Shown: positions 8,544 through 18,464 of the stretch, in pieces
Numbering within the stretch: the first letter of the stretch is position 1
Layout of the letters: every line of letters begins with the position of its first letter
NCBI GenBank assembly: GCA_963707445.1
Contig: CAVPPW010000003.1
Span: forward strand, 58,052-122,051
Direction of reading: 5' to 3'
Source: JALORV01 sp963707445
Lineage (GTDB): Bacteria; Pseudomonadota; Gammaproteobacteria; Burkholderiales; Burkholderiaceae_F
Length of the DNA stretch: 64,000 bases
Program-made: the position numbers and the translations under genes
The notes under the pieces: model-generated
The model's database searches: none
What the model saw: the letters and a program-made list of their open reading frames with translations, nothing else
What the model was told of the DNA's origin: nothing

Positions 8544-9510
8544 ATGTCAGCACTTGCTCTTGTGCGGAAGACCGTCTTTGCTTTGGCCGCTCTGTCGGCT
8601 CTGGCTCGGGCCGAGCCAGTCGTTGCGGCCGCCCCGGTGGCCAAGAGCCAGCCGGGCCACTACCGGATGATGCTCGGCGACTTCGAAGTGACCGCGCTTT
8701 CCGACGGCACCGTAGACCTGCAGATCGCGCAGCTGCTGACCAACACGACTCCTGCCCGGGTGGCGCGGGCGCTCGTCGCGCCAATACCTGCAGGACCCCG
8801 TCGAGACCTCGGTCAACGCCTATCTGATCAACACCGGGTCGAAGCTCGTCATGGTCGACGCCGGTTCAGGCAGCCTGTTCGGCCCGACTCTCGGCAAGCT
8901 GGTGGCGAACCTGCGCGCGGCGGGTTACCAGCCGGAGCAGGTCGACGAGATCTACATCACCCACATGCACGCGGATCACGTGGGCGGCCTGACTGCCGAC
9001 GGCAAGGCGGTTTTTGCGAATGCGATCGTGCGGGCTGACCAGCGCGAGGCCGACTACTGGCTCAGTCCGAAGAATCTCGCGGCCGCGCCGGCCGATGCGA
9101 AGTCGTTCTTCGAGGGCGCGATGGCGTCGATGCGTCCCTATGTCGATGCGGGCCGGTTCCGCGCGTTCGATGGCGATACCGAGTTGGTCCCGGGCGTGCG
9201 CGCGCTGGCGGCGCGCGGTCATACGCCGGGACACGCGGTGTTCGTCGTCGAGAGCCGCGGGCAGAGGCTTGTGCTCTGGGGCGACCTGATGCACGTCGCT
9301 GCCGTGCAGTTTCCTGAGCCGTCGGTGACGATCAAGTTCGATACCGATTCGAAGGCCGCAGCGGTACAGCGCAAGAAGGCCTTCGCCGCAGCGGCCAAAC
9401 AGGGGCAGTGGGTCGGCGCCTCGCATCTGCCCTTTCCGGGGCTGGGCCATCTGCGTCCCGACGGCAGCGGTTACGACTGGATCCCCGCGAACTACAGCGT
9501 GCCGCGCTGA
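8544..9510 (+). CDS. Secreted MBL-fold metallo-hydrolase, frameshifted
   Basis: The N-terminus is a signal peptide (LVRKTVFALAALSALARAEP). The metallo-beta-lactamase fold follows: NAYLINTG and VMVDAGSG, then HMHADHVGG, the HxHxDH zinc motif, then GHTPGHAVF and a C-terminal GASHLPFPGLGHL. The frame changes once near 8790, between ALVAP and QYLQDPVET. Such periplasmic MBL proteins include lactonase-like and arylsulfatase-like enzymes; the substrate here is unknown. The start at 8544 has GGAAACG upstream. It is transcribed divergently from the cytochrome c gene; the 214-base gap should hold both promoters. Confidence 0.85.
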
Positions 9511-9801
9511 TAACAGGCAGCAAGTCGAGTCCTAGCGAACACTAAAAGCCGTGCGTCAATTGTCCGATGCTCCCGCGCCGAGGGCGCGTGTTGAGCTCGA
9601 TGAAGCGGACGACGTGCGTTCAATGAGCTAACGCAGGCCGACGCGTCTGAAGTTTGTCAGCGGCGCGGTGATGATCGATCTTCGTGTCTACGCATCGCCT
9701 TCGCTTGATCCCGCGCTTGCGGTACGCAGCCACACGCAATGCCGCTGCGGCGGACGGCGGCCCTCTGGACAGGCGATGCAGCGTGGCTATCCTGTGTCTG
9801 C
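9511..9801. other. Intergenic region, nothing recognised
   Basis: About 290 bases between the MBL-fold gene and the DsbA-family gene, both rightward. I see no conserved ORF, RNA gene or strong terminator hairpin. It presumably holds the DsbA-family promoter. Confidence 0.5.
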
Positions 9802-10467
9802 ATGAGCAGCCTGACAGAACCGCTGATCGTCGACGTCGTCTCCGACGTCGTCTGTCCGTGGTGTTATGTCGGCAAGCGGCGCCTCGACGCCGCGCTCGCT
9901 GGACGTACCGGTGGCAAGACAACCGTGCGCTGGCATCCGTTCCAGCTGAATCCGGATATTCCGCGCGGCGGTGCTGACCGGCGCAGTTATCTCGACCAAA
10001 AGTTCGGGGGCCCGGAGCGGATGCGTGAGACGCAGGAGCGCCTCGAGGCGGCCGGACGCGATACCGGCGTCTGGTTCGAGTTCGAAAGAATCGACCGCCA
10101 ACCCAACACGCTCGACGCCCATCGCCTGATCGCATGGTCGCAGAAGGTGAGACCGGCGCTGACCCATGATCTCGTCGAGAATCTCTTCCGGGCTTATTTC
10201 ACGCAGGGCGTCGACGTCGGCAATATCGAGGAACTCGCCCGCATCGCAGGCCTCTCGGGGTTCGATGCGTTCCGCGCGAAGGCGCTGCTGACCTCGGACG
10301 AAGGTAGCGCGGCAATTGCGGCCGCCGAGCGCCGGGCACACGCACTCGGCGTCACCGGGGTGCCGCTGTTCATCTTCAACCAGCGGGTCGCGGTGTCCGG
10401 TGCCCAGCACGCCAAAGTGCTGCGCGAGGCGATGACGCAGAGCGAGGTCGCGACGATCACGCGCTGA
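9802..10467 (+). CDS. DsbA-family oxidoreductase, FrnE-like
   Basis: A 221-residue protein starting at the ATG at 9802; an upstream in-frame ATG at 9739 would add 21 atypical residues. The thioredoxin-type active site is CPWC at residues 18-21, followed by YVGKRRLDAAL. The cis-proline loop is GVTGVPLFIF near residue 190. There is no signal peptide, so it is a cytoplasmic FrnE-type DsbA homologue rather than a periplasmic disulfide oxidant. FrnE-like proteins are linked to oxidative-stress protection and disulfide isomerisation. The gene is intact. Confidence 0.88.
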   Translation: MSSLTEPLIVDVVSDVVCPWCYVGKRRLDAALAGRTGGKTTVRWHPFQLNPDIPRGGADRRSYLDQKFGGPERMRETQERLEAAGRDTGVWFEFERIDRQPNTLDAHRLIAWSQKVRPALTHDLVENLFRAYFTQGVDVGNIEELARIAGLSGFDAFRAKALLTSDEGSAAIAAAERRAHALGVTGVPLFIFNQRVAVSGAQHAKVLREAMTQSEVATITR

Positions 10468-10697
10468 GGCACCGCGGCAGCAATGCACGCGGGCCGGCTG
10501 AACTTCCCCTTCTACACTGGCACGTCTTGCTTCGCCTGCGACGTGCGGAAATTTTGCAACACTCCAGCTCGCGGCGCCGCTGTTCGTGACGTGCGCGCAC
10601 TGATGCGTGCAGCGCCAAGAGCGTGCTAGACCACTTCGGCGGTCACGTCTTGGCTGCTGCAACTTCCGCCACCTCAGCTACGCTTCGCCCCTCGATT

Positions 10698-10725
10698 CCC
10701 GGCCGCGGCCGGGTCTTTGTTTGTT
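10698..10725 (+). terminator. Palindromic hairpin with T-rich tail just before the MFS gene
   Basis: The 16-base perfect palindrome CCCGGCCGCGGCCGGG at 10698-10713 is followed by TCTTTGTTTGTT and ends only a few bases before the likely GTG start at 10730. It could terminate the transcript of the DsbA-family gene. It could also act as a leader attenuator for the MFS gene. Confidence 0.5.
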
Positions 10726-10729
10726 CGCC

Positions 10730-12050
10730 GTGAAGTCGCCAATCCTTTTGCTGCCGCACGCCTGGCGGCAGCGCCTGTCGCTTGCCGCCGACGACCTGCT
10801 GCGCGACGCGACGTATCGCCGCCTCTGGACGTCGATCTTCATCAGTTCATTCGGCGCGCAGGTGACGATGCTCGCACTGCCGCTGACGGCGGCGGTGCTG
10901 CTGCACGCCACGCCGACGCAGATGGGCGTGCTGACGGCGATGGAGGTGGTGCCGTTCGTGCTGTTTTCGCTGCCGGCGGGCGTGTGGCTCGACCGCGTGC
11001 GCAAGCTGCCGGTGTACGTCTGGGGCGAAGCATTGCTGGCGCTCTTCGTCGCCAGCGTCCCGCTCGCCTGGTGGGCCGGCTGGCTGTCGATCAACTGGCT
11101 CTATGTCGTCGGCTTCGCGATCGGCACGGTCTACACGATTGCCGGCAGCGCGGCGCAGATCGTGCTGACGCAGATCGTGCCGCGCGAGCGATTGGTCGAA
11201 GCACATGCCAAGAACGCACTCGCCAGCTCGTCGGCAGAGGTCGCGGGGCCCGGCATGGCGGGCGCATTGATCAAGCTGGTCGGCGCACCGCTCGCGCTGC
11301 TCGCCGATGCGGTGCTGCTGCTGGTGTCGGCGCTGATCCTGCGCGGCATCCGCGTGACCGAAGGGCCCCTGCATGTCGCGAGCGAGTTCTGGCCGGCCCT
11401 GCGCGCGGGCATGCGCTTCGTCGCCGACCATCGGCTGCTGGTGACGATGGCGCTGATCGTCGGTGGCTGGCAGATGTGCCATCAGGCCGCGCTGGTCGTC
11501 CAGATCCTGTTCGCGACCCGCACGCTCGGACTGTCCGAGGGGGGCGTCGGCCTGGCGTATATCGCGCTGGGCGTCGGCACCATCGTCACGAGCACCGTGG
11601 GCAACCGAGTCTCGCGTCGGTTCGGGCCCGGACCCGACGCTCGTGCTCGGCTTCGCGATCTGCGGCGTCGGCTGGCTGCTGGGGGCCGCGGCGCCGCCAT
11701 CGCCGGTCGGCATCGCGATGTTCGGCGCGATGCTCATGCTGTTCGGCGTCGGTGCCGTGCTGATCTTCATCACCTTCCTCTCGTTGCGGCAGTCGGTCAC
11801 GCCCGCGCCGCTGCTGGGCCGGATGACCAGCACGATGCGCTGGCTGATCCTGCTGCCGGCCGGGCCGGGTGCACTGCTCGGCGGATGGCTGGGCGAGCAT
11901 CTCGGCCTGCGCGCCGCGCTCGCATTCGCCGGCTGCACGGTGCTGCTGATCGCGTACGTGGCGTGGCGGCAGCCGGTCATCCGCGAAACGCGCGTGCTGC
12001 CGGCCGTCAAGGACGACGCGGGCCTCGCACCTTCGGGCAGCGCGCCCTGA
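10730..12050 (+). CDS. MFS exporter, EntS/MFS_3-like, frameshifted
   Basis: Twelve-helix major facilitator of the MFS_3 group. LLRDATYRRLWTSIFISSFG opens the first helix, FSLPAGVWLDRVRKLP is the signature loop after helix 2, and the C-terminal half includes PGALLGGWLGEHLGLRAAL. The frame switches near 11620 (RVSRRFGPG to GPDPTLVLGFAICG). MFS_3 proteins export siderophores or drugs; the substrate is unknown. I chose GTG 10730 because upstream residues are unlike the family, but no good ribosome-binding site precedes it and a terminator-like hairpin sits directly upstream. Confidence 0.82.
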
Positions 12051-12170
12051 GGTCGGCGTTCGGCCCTGACTGCGACGCCTTCAGCAGTCGCAGTTGCGGT
12101 TTCGTCGCAGCAAATGCCGGGCTGCCGCGCATGGCACTACCGTCGGCTCTGCATGAGCGCATTGGGTCCG

Positions 12171-13047
12171 ATGAGAATCGTCGTCGCAATCCTGCTGGGC
12201 GCCGTCGCCAGCGCTGCCGTCTTGGCGGCAGATCGCTCGGCCGAGCTAACCCAGCTCGTCGCGACGGAACGCGAGTTCGCGGCTCGGGCGCAACAGGTCA
12301 ACGCTCGCCAAGCCTTTGTCGAATACTTCGCGGCCGACGCGATCCTGTTCACTCCATTTGCGACGCCCGCGTTTCCCGGATTGCGCGAGGGTCCCGACTG
12401 GGGCGTCGACATCCAGTGGCGACCGGTTGCCGCAGCGATCTCGGGCGCTGCCGACATGGGTTTCACCACTGGACCCACCGAATACCGTCGCGCGCCCGCC
12501 GAGGCTCCGCTGCGCTATGGCCACTACACCTCGGTGTGGCAGCGCCAGCAGGACGGGCGCTATCGCGTCCTCATCGACATCGGGATATCCCACGCTGCCC
12601 CGCAGACGCGCGTCGACGACTGGTCGTTGCGCCAGGCCGCGCCGGCACTGCCGGCGCGGGATGCACGCGAGCAGGCCGCAGCGGCCGCCACTTTGCGGGC
12701 GCTCGACATGCACACGGGAGCGCTGCGCGCGGTGCGACCGCGACCGCATTGGCCCGCGTGATCGCCGACGATGCTCGGCTGCATCTCAGCGGCCAGATAC
12801 CGGTCGGTCGGTCGCGCCGCAGCGCTGGCGTTGCTCGAGGCGCTGGACCATCGGTACGAATGGTCACCGGAGGGCGCGGCGGTGGCCGAGTCTCGGGGAC
12901 TTCGGCTTCACTTACGGCCGCGGCCGCTGGCAGGGAAACGAGCCGCCGCTTCGGGCGAACTCGCCTACCTGAACCTGTGGCAGCGGGACGCCGGATGAAT
13001 GGAAGTTGATCGTGCACGTCTGCAACAGGGTCGAACCGCCGCCGTAG
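12171..13047 (+). CDS. Secreted NTF2-like (DUF4440/SnoaL-type) protein, several frameshifts
   Basis: Signal peptide MRIVVAILLGAVASAAVLA, then two NTF2-like modules. The first has QLVATEREFAARAQ, AFVEYFAADAILFTP and YGHYTSVWQRQ. The second is spread over three frames: ARVIADDARLHLSGQIPVG, then LEALDHRYEWSPEGAAVAES, then DFGFTYGRGRWQG, then AYLNLWQR, and finally TPDEWKLIVHVCNRVEPPP to a TAG at 13047. At least four single-base switches are needed (near 12745, 12815, 12895, 12985), each giving family-like sequence. The product is periplasmic and of unknown ligand. ATG 12153 is an alternative start. It is convergent with the diguanylate cyclase gene, 25 bases away. Confidence 0.7.
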
Positions 13048-13072
13048 CGCGCGCGCTCGTTGCAAGCGCCGA

Positions 13073-14959
13073 TCAGGCCGCGCTGAACCGCGGCGTCGGC
13101 GATGAGCTCCCCGGCAGGCGCGAGACCACGCAGTCGCGCCCGCTCGCCTTGGCGGCGTACAACGCTTCGTCGGCGCGGCGCAGCAGAAGTGCGGACGGTG
13201 TCGCCCGGCGCGGACACGGTCAGGCCGATGCTGATCGTCACGCGTCGACCGGACACGTGCCGGCTGATGTCGAGTGTGCGCACCTGCGCCAGCAGCCGCT
13301 CGGCGAGCCGCCGCGCCGCGATCTCGTGCGCTTCCTGCGCTCACGATCAGGAACTCCTCGCCGCCGAGCCGACCCAGCTTCACCGGCTCCTGCGGCGATC
13401 GTCCGCAACGCTGCCGAAACCGAGCGCAGGATCTCGTCGCCGACCAGATGTCCGTGCTCGTCGTTGATCGACTTGAAGTGGTCGATGTCGACGATCAGCA
13501 CGCTGCATCCGCGACCGGCCCGAAGCAAATGATCCAGCTGCGCGAGCACTTGGCGACGATTCGGAACACCGGTGAGCTCGTCGGTCATCGCCAGCGTGCG
13601 CATCGCCCGGCTCGTCGTGCCGGCCGCGCCAGGCCAGCGTCGCCATCACCGCGGCGAGCACGATGATCAGCACGATCAGCGCCTCCTGCAGCCGCGACGC
13701 GCGCTTCTCCTGGTTCAGCGCGTGCACCGTCGCATCCTTCTGCTGCAGCAGCAGCGCGTTCTGCTTGTCCTTCGCCGCGGTCAGGCTCGCATAGCGCTGG
13801 TCGAGCTGCCGCTGCAGCAACGCGTCCTGGGCCGTCTGGAACTGAACGTGCTGTTCGTACGCGCGCTGCCAGTCGCCGATGGCCGCGAGTGCGCGCCCGA
13901 GTTCGGCGCGGACACTGCCGACGTCATGCACCGAGTCGGCCTTGACGAAGATGTCGAGGGAGGTCCTGAGCGTTTCGATACTCTCGCGCGGACGCTGTAG
14001 TCCCCGCAGCGCGATGCCGCGCTGTAGCAGGATCTGTGCGTGCAGCATCTGGTCGGTCGTGGCGCCCTGCTGCAGGGCTGCCCGGTCCAGCAGCGAGAGC
14101 GCATCGATGTGATTGCCGCGCGAGTTCTGAACCACCGCGAGGCCGCGCAGCGCATAGGCCTCGCCGCGCGCGTAGCTGATCTGGCGGCTCAGCCGCAGCA
14201 CCTCGTTGAAGGTCTGTTCGGCGCCATTCCAATCGTTCAGTTTCTCCAGTACACGACCGAGGTTGTAGCGAGTGACGACGAGGTCGCGGGTCAGGCCGGC
14301 CTGTTCCTGCAGCTTCAGCGAAGTCTCGTAGTAGTCCCGCGCCTGCTGATAGTCACCGACACGGCTGTAGAGACTCGCAATGCCGTTGACCGCATTGCGC
14401 ACCTGCTGTGGCAGGTCGAGCTGCTCGTAGAGTTCCTGCGCCCGCTGAAGGTCGGCCAGGCCCGCGGCGAACCCTCCCTGCATGCCGCTCAGGTAGCCAC
14501 GCAGGAACAGCGAATCGGCGAGCAGTTCACGCTCGCCGTGCTGTTCCGCGACCGTGACCGACTCCTGATACAGCGCAGCGGCGCGGCCGTTGTCATTCGC
14601 AAATTCGTGCAGCTCACCCTCGCAGTTGGCCAGCGACGCACGCAGTCCGGGTCGTTGCGTCCGCGGCAGAAGGGCCCGGCCGGCATCGATGTGACGCTGA
14701 GCCTGCGAGCGGTCGCGCTCGGAGTAGTAGTCGCACAGCAGAACGTGCGCGCGTATCTGCTGGTCGGGGTCGGGCTGAGCTGCGAGTTGCGCCAGCGCCT
14801 GCTCGGCATGGCGGCGGGCCGCCTCGGGGTCGACGCGGGTTTCGGCGTTGGCCCGGTCGAGGAGTGCCTGCGGGATTTCTGCCCAGGCCGAGCGGCAACG
14901 ACGACCCACAGCGCGGCGCATGCAGCATTTCGGCAAAAGGCGAGGATGGGTCGCGCCAC
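13073..14959 (-). CDS. Diguanylate cyclase with periplasmic TPR sensor domain, frameshifted
   Basis: The signal peptide ARPILAFCRNAACAALWVVV starts at 14959 in one frame and joins SAWAEIPQALLDR in the next near 14890. About eight TPR-like helical repeats follow (for example DYQQARDYYETSLKLQEQ). A membrane helix (EALIVLIIVLAAVMATLAW) comes next, then the GGDEF domain: MTDELTGVPNRRQ, DIDHFKSINDEHGH and GRLGGEEF as the active A-site. Frames change near 13610, 13350 and 13180, and the true end is DEALYAAKASGRDC to a TGA at 13073. It makes cyclic di-GMP from two GTP in response to a periplasmic signal. The type IV pilus genes later in the window are possible outputs, but no linkage is shown. Confidence 0.85.
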
Positions 14960-15120
14960 GATCGGCGCATTGTGCCAAGCACAACCGACGCCCGGAGACC
15001 GGCCGGTAGACCCGCATCCACGGCATTGTTTGCTACATCGATTGCAGCGCTAGCGGATGGTCCGGGCGCGCGCAGTAAGCTGCGCGCCGACAGCAACTGA
15101 GCGCGGACCGGGGAGGTTCG

Positions 15121-15870
15121 ATGAAGAAGACGGCGATGATCACTGGAGCAGGCAGCGGCATTGGCCGCGCCGTTGCGATCGCGTTTCTGCGGGCCGGTTA
15201 CTGCGTGACCCTGGCCGGGCGGCGCGCCGACGCGCTGAAGGAAACGCTGGCGCTGGCGCAGGCCGACCCGACCGCGGCGCTGGTCGCGCCGACCGACGTC
15301 AGCCGGCCCGAAGCGGTGCGGGAGCTGTTCGACGAGGCGATCGCGACGTTCGGGCGCCTCGATCTGCTGTTCAACAACGCCGGCAGCGGAGCGCCGCCGG
15401 TGCCGCTCGACGAACTCACGGTTGCGCAGTGGCGGTCGGTGGTGGATGTGAATCTCACCGGTGTGTTTCTCTGCCTGCAGCAGGCGTTCCGCGTGATGAA
15501 GGCGCAGAAACCGCGTGGTGGCCGCATCATCAACAACGGCTCGATCTCTGCGCACGCGCCGCGACCGAACTCGGCCCCGTACACCGCGACCAAGCATGCA
15601 GTCACCGGCCTGACGAAATCCGCGTCACTCGACGGCCGCGCATTCGACATCGCGGTCGGGCAGATCGACATCGGCAACGCTGCCACGCCGATGACCGAGC
15701 GCATGCGCCAGGGCGTGATGCAGCCCTACGGCGAACTCGCCGTCGAACCGGTGATGGATGTGCAGGTGGTGGCCGATGCCGTCCTGCACATGGCCGGGCT
15801 GTCGCTCGATGCGAACGTCCTCTTCATGACGGTGATGGCCACCAAGATGCCGTTTGTCGGTCGCGGCTGA
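15121..15870 (+). CDS. SDR family NAD(P)-dependent oxidoreductase
   Basis: A 249-residue classical short-chain dehydrogenase. The nucleotide motif is GAGSGIG at residues 9-15, NNAG at 85-88, catalytic Ser141, Tyr154 and Lys158 (YTATK). The length is typical. GGGGAGG upstream of the ATG at 15121 is a strong ribosome-binding site and supports the start. LAGRR after the second strand suggests NADP(H) preference by its arginines. Substrate unknown. The gene is intact, monocistronic and convergent with the TIR gene, with one base between their stops. Confidence 0.9.
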   Translation: MKKTAMITGAGSGIGRAVAIAFLRAGYCVTLAGRRADALKETLALAQADPTAALVAPTDVSRPEAVRELFDEAIATFGRLDLLFNNAGSGAPPVPLDELTVAQWRSVVDVNLTGVFLCLQQAFRVMKAQKPRGGRIINNGSISAHAPRPNSAPYTATKHAVTGLTKSASLDGRAFDIAVGQIDIGNAATPMTERMRQGVMQPYGELAVEPVMDVQVVADAVLHMAGLSLDANVLFMTVMATKMPFVGRG

Positions 15871-15871
15871 T

Positions 15872-17262
15872 TCATGCGCCCTTTTTCTTCAGCTGGGCCA
15901 GCGCGCGCTGTGTCAGGTCCAGTATGCGGCCGCCCTGGCGATTGGCGACGAGCTCGGCGCGCAGCGCTTCGAGTGCGTTGATCGCCTGCTCGCGCTGGCC
16001 CGCCTGCAGTTGCAGGATCGCCCTGATGTAGCGCCACGACGCGGCTTCTCCGTCGTTGCGCGGCTGCGGAAAAAGCCAGTCGTACGTGGCCAGCTGTTCA
16101 GAACCGGGCAGCGCCTCGAGGAAGGCGCGGTCGTCTTCGTACGAAATCAGGTTGGCGAAGTACAACGGGCTCCACAGTGCGCTGCGCTGATCGCCGGTCA
16201 GCGCTTCACCCTGCTTGCGCATCTCGTTGACCGTTTGTAGCGCTCGCCGCGAATAGCCGGCGCGCCACAGCCAGGCTCCGAGCTGCAGCCGGCGCACGAA
16301 CTCGCGATCGCGGCCGGACGCCACCGCGGTCGCAAAGAGCGCCGCCGCCTCGTCCTCGCGATTGCGCTGGGCCAGAAAGTGGGCTCGCATTGCATTGGCG
16401 TACGCGTTGCCCGGATCGTCAGCGAGAGCGCGCCGGAACTGCGCATCGGGATCGGTATCGGCGGCACCATCCCGGCCACGCAGCATGTCGGCCCAGCCAA
16501 GGTGGGCGCGCAGGTCTGCGGCGCGTGCGCCGCGCGCCGTCGCCAGACCCTGTACCAGCGTCGGTGTCAGCGGATCGACGACGTCGCTGAAGGTCTGCTT
16601 GTCAGAGCGGATCCGGATGTCGCGCAGCCACGCCATCGCGCAGTCTTCGCGGGCCGGCGCGGCCGCGGATTGCGCCGGCGGACGCGCCAGCGCTTCGAGC
16701 TCCTTCCAGCCGGCTGCATAGGCGCCACCGGTGCATAGATCGCGTGCCGCCTCGATCGACTGCCGCAGCGCTGCGGCGTCGCGCTGCTGCTCGCGCCACA
16801 GCCATCCGCCGCCGAGCGCGACTGCGAGCAGTGCGACTCCGAGCAGGATCCACCGGCGTCTTGCGCGCCGGGTCCGAGGCGGGCCGCGGCGGCGACGACC
16901 CCCGGTACGGGATCGCCCTGTGGTTCGAGGATCGTGACGGCCCTCAGATACGGCGGCACGTTTTCGATCGGCGTCGGTGCCAGTTTCACGGGCAGAACGC
17001 GCCCGCGCGGATGGCGCCAGCGGGATTGCGCCAGCGCAAGTTCGGCAAGTGCGTAGCTGCCGGGCGACACCGACTCGGGACTCAGTAGAAACATGAACAG
17101 ATCGCAGCCCTCGATCGCCTCGCGCAGTTCGGCGTCGAAGGTTTCGCCCGGCTCGAGCTCGGCTCGATCGACGAACGGCTCGTGACCCTCCGCCAGCAAG
17201 GCCAGCCTCAGCCGTTCGACCAGTTCGCGGTAGCGCGAGGAGTATGAAATGAAGATCTTCAT
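15872..17262 (-). CDS. TIR-domain protein with transmembrane helix and TPR-like C-terminal domain, frameshifted
   Basis: The N-terminal 135 residues are a TIR domain: KIFISYSSRYRELVERLR, then FVDRAELEPGETF, then SPESVSPGSYALAEL. Glu74 sits where TIR NAD-hydrolases have their catalytic glutamate. The frame changes near 16875, and the continuation gives one membrane helix (RRWILLGVALLAVALGGGW) followed by about 300 residues of helical TPR-like repeats. The layout is a membrane-anchored TIR on the cytoplasmic side with a TPR region beyond. Such proteins occur in bacterial signalling and possibly defence; no partner gene is adjacent. The start at 17262 matches the usual first TIR strand. Confidence 0.82.
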
Positions 17263-17454
17263 CGCGCGGGTGGAGCGTGTGATCGAAGTGTGTACCGCGG
17301 CGAGTCCGCGGGCAGACTCACGATGTGGACAGCCGCGCCGGCGCGTTGCAAGCCCCGAGTCCTCGGCCGCTCAACCCCGCGGTGCGCAGCGTGCTTGCGC
17401 CGGGCTCCCCGGAGCGGCGCGACCGCGCATTGAGGTTTGCGCGGTCGCGCGCGA

Positions 17455-17874
17455 TCATTTGGCGAAGAGCCGTGACGGATCTGCGAAGGCCTTGAATTCG
17501 AGGGCGTTGCCACAGGGGTCGAGGAAGAACATCGTGGCCTGCTCGCCGACCTCGCCTTTGAAGCGGACGTGCGGCTCAATGACGAATTCGACGCCAGCGT
17601 CGCGCAGCCGCGCCGCCAGTTCGTTCCATTCGCCCATCGGCAGCACCACGCCGAAGTGCCGCACCGGGACGTCGTCGCCGTCGACCGCGCTGGTGCGACG
17701 ATGTCCGGCTTCGTCGGGCGCGACGTGCGCGACGATCTGGTGGCCGTAAAGGTCGAAGTCGACCCAGTCGTCGCTCGAGCGGCCCTCGGGACAGCCAAGG
17801 ATGCCGCCATAGAACGCGCGGGCCTTTTGTAGCGAGGTCACCGGGAAGGCGAGATGGAACGGATAGGCGCTCAT
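17455..17874 (-). CDS. VOC family protein
   Basis: A VOC domain of about 139 residues: FHLAFPVTSLQKARAFYGG at the start, WVDFDLYGHQIVAH, HFGVVLPMGEWNELAARL and FFLDPCGNALEFKAF at the end. The His and Glu of these motifs are the usual metal ligands. An upstream ATG at 17895 adds MHHEDRC, which is not family-like, so I prefer 17874. Substrate not known. Upstream and on the opposite strand lies the MarR gene. Confidence 0.88.
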   Translation of the reverse strand: MSAYPFHLAFPVTSLQKARAFYGGILGCPEGRSSDDWVDFDLYGHQIVAHVAPDEAGHRRTSAVDGDDVPVRHFGVVLPMGEWNELAARLRDAGVEFVIEPHVRFKGEVGEQATMFFLDPCGNALEFKAFADPSRLFAK

Positions 17875-17963
17875 GCATCGATCCTCGTGATGCATCGATT
17901 GTCGCAGCTATCCGCCATTCGTGCGATCCGGTTGGACGGCTGCGCGTCGCTGCGGCAATATCC

Positions 17964-18464
17964 GTGCATATGCACGCAAACGTTCCGCCACTGCCTGTTG
18001 CGCTGCCGGCGCCGGAATCAAGCACCTGCGCCAAGGTGCGCGGGCTGGCACGGCGGCTGACCGGGTTGTACGACCTGGCGCTGTCGGCGCACGGGCTCAC
18101 CGTCAGCCAGTATGCGGCGCTGGCCACATTGGCGCGGGCGAGCGATGCGCTTCCGGTCGCTGAACTCGCGCGACGACTGCAGATGGAGCGCACGACGACG
18201 ACGCGGCTGGTGGCACCGCTGCTGGCTGGCGGCCTGCTGGCCCGGCTCGATGGTCGCAAGACGCGTGGCGATGGCCGCGCACGCCCACTGCAGTTGACGG
18301 CCAAAGGTCGCCGGCGCCTGAGCGCGGCAATACCCGCATGGCGCCGCGCGCAGCACGAAGTCGGCAAGGTTCTCGGAGCGCGGCTGCGCGCGATGCTCGA
18401 GCGCACGACGGACGCTGCGGACCGCGCGTTGGTCGCGGCCTGCCTGGAGGGGAGCGTGTCGTGA
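17964..18464 (+). CDS. MarR family transcriptional regulator
   Basis: A 166-residue winged-helix regulator. The HTH is visible as LPVAELARRLQMERTTTTRLVAPLLAGGLLARL with the wing KTRGDGRARPLQLTAKGRR. MarR proteins are usually ligand-released repressors. The stop overlaps the GTG start of the next MFS gene (GTGA), so it probably controls and is co-transcribed with that exporter. ATG 17970 is a near alternative start. Confidence 0.88.
   Translation: MHMHANVPPLPVALPAPESSTCAKVRGLARRLTGLYDLALSAHGLTVSQYAALATLARASDALPVAELARRLQMERTTTTRLVAPLLAGGLLARLDGRKTRGDGRARPLQLTAKGRRRLSAAIPAWRRAQHEVGKVLGARLRAMLERTTDAADRALVAACLEGSVS

Noticed and set aside
10607..13009. An 800-residue ORF joining the MFS exporter and the following gene
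   Set aside because: Family similarity leaves this frame near 11620; the rest is an arginine/alanine-rich out-of-frame reading until a short piece of the NTF2-like gene.
15872..17262. The TIR gene as part of a multi-gene defence island
   Set aside because: Neighbours are an SDR, a VOC protein and a MarR-MFS pair; no nuclease, sensor or other defence gene is near.
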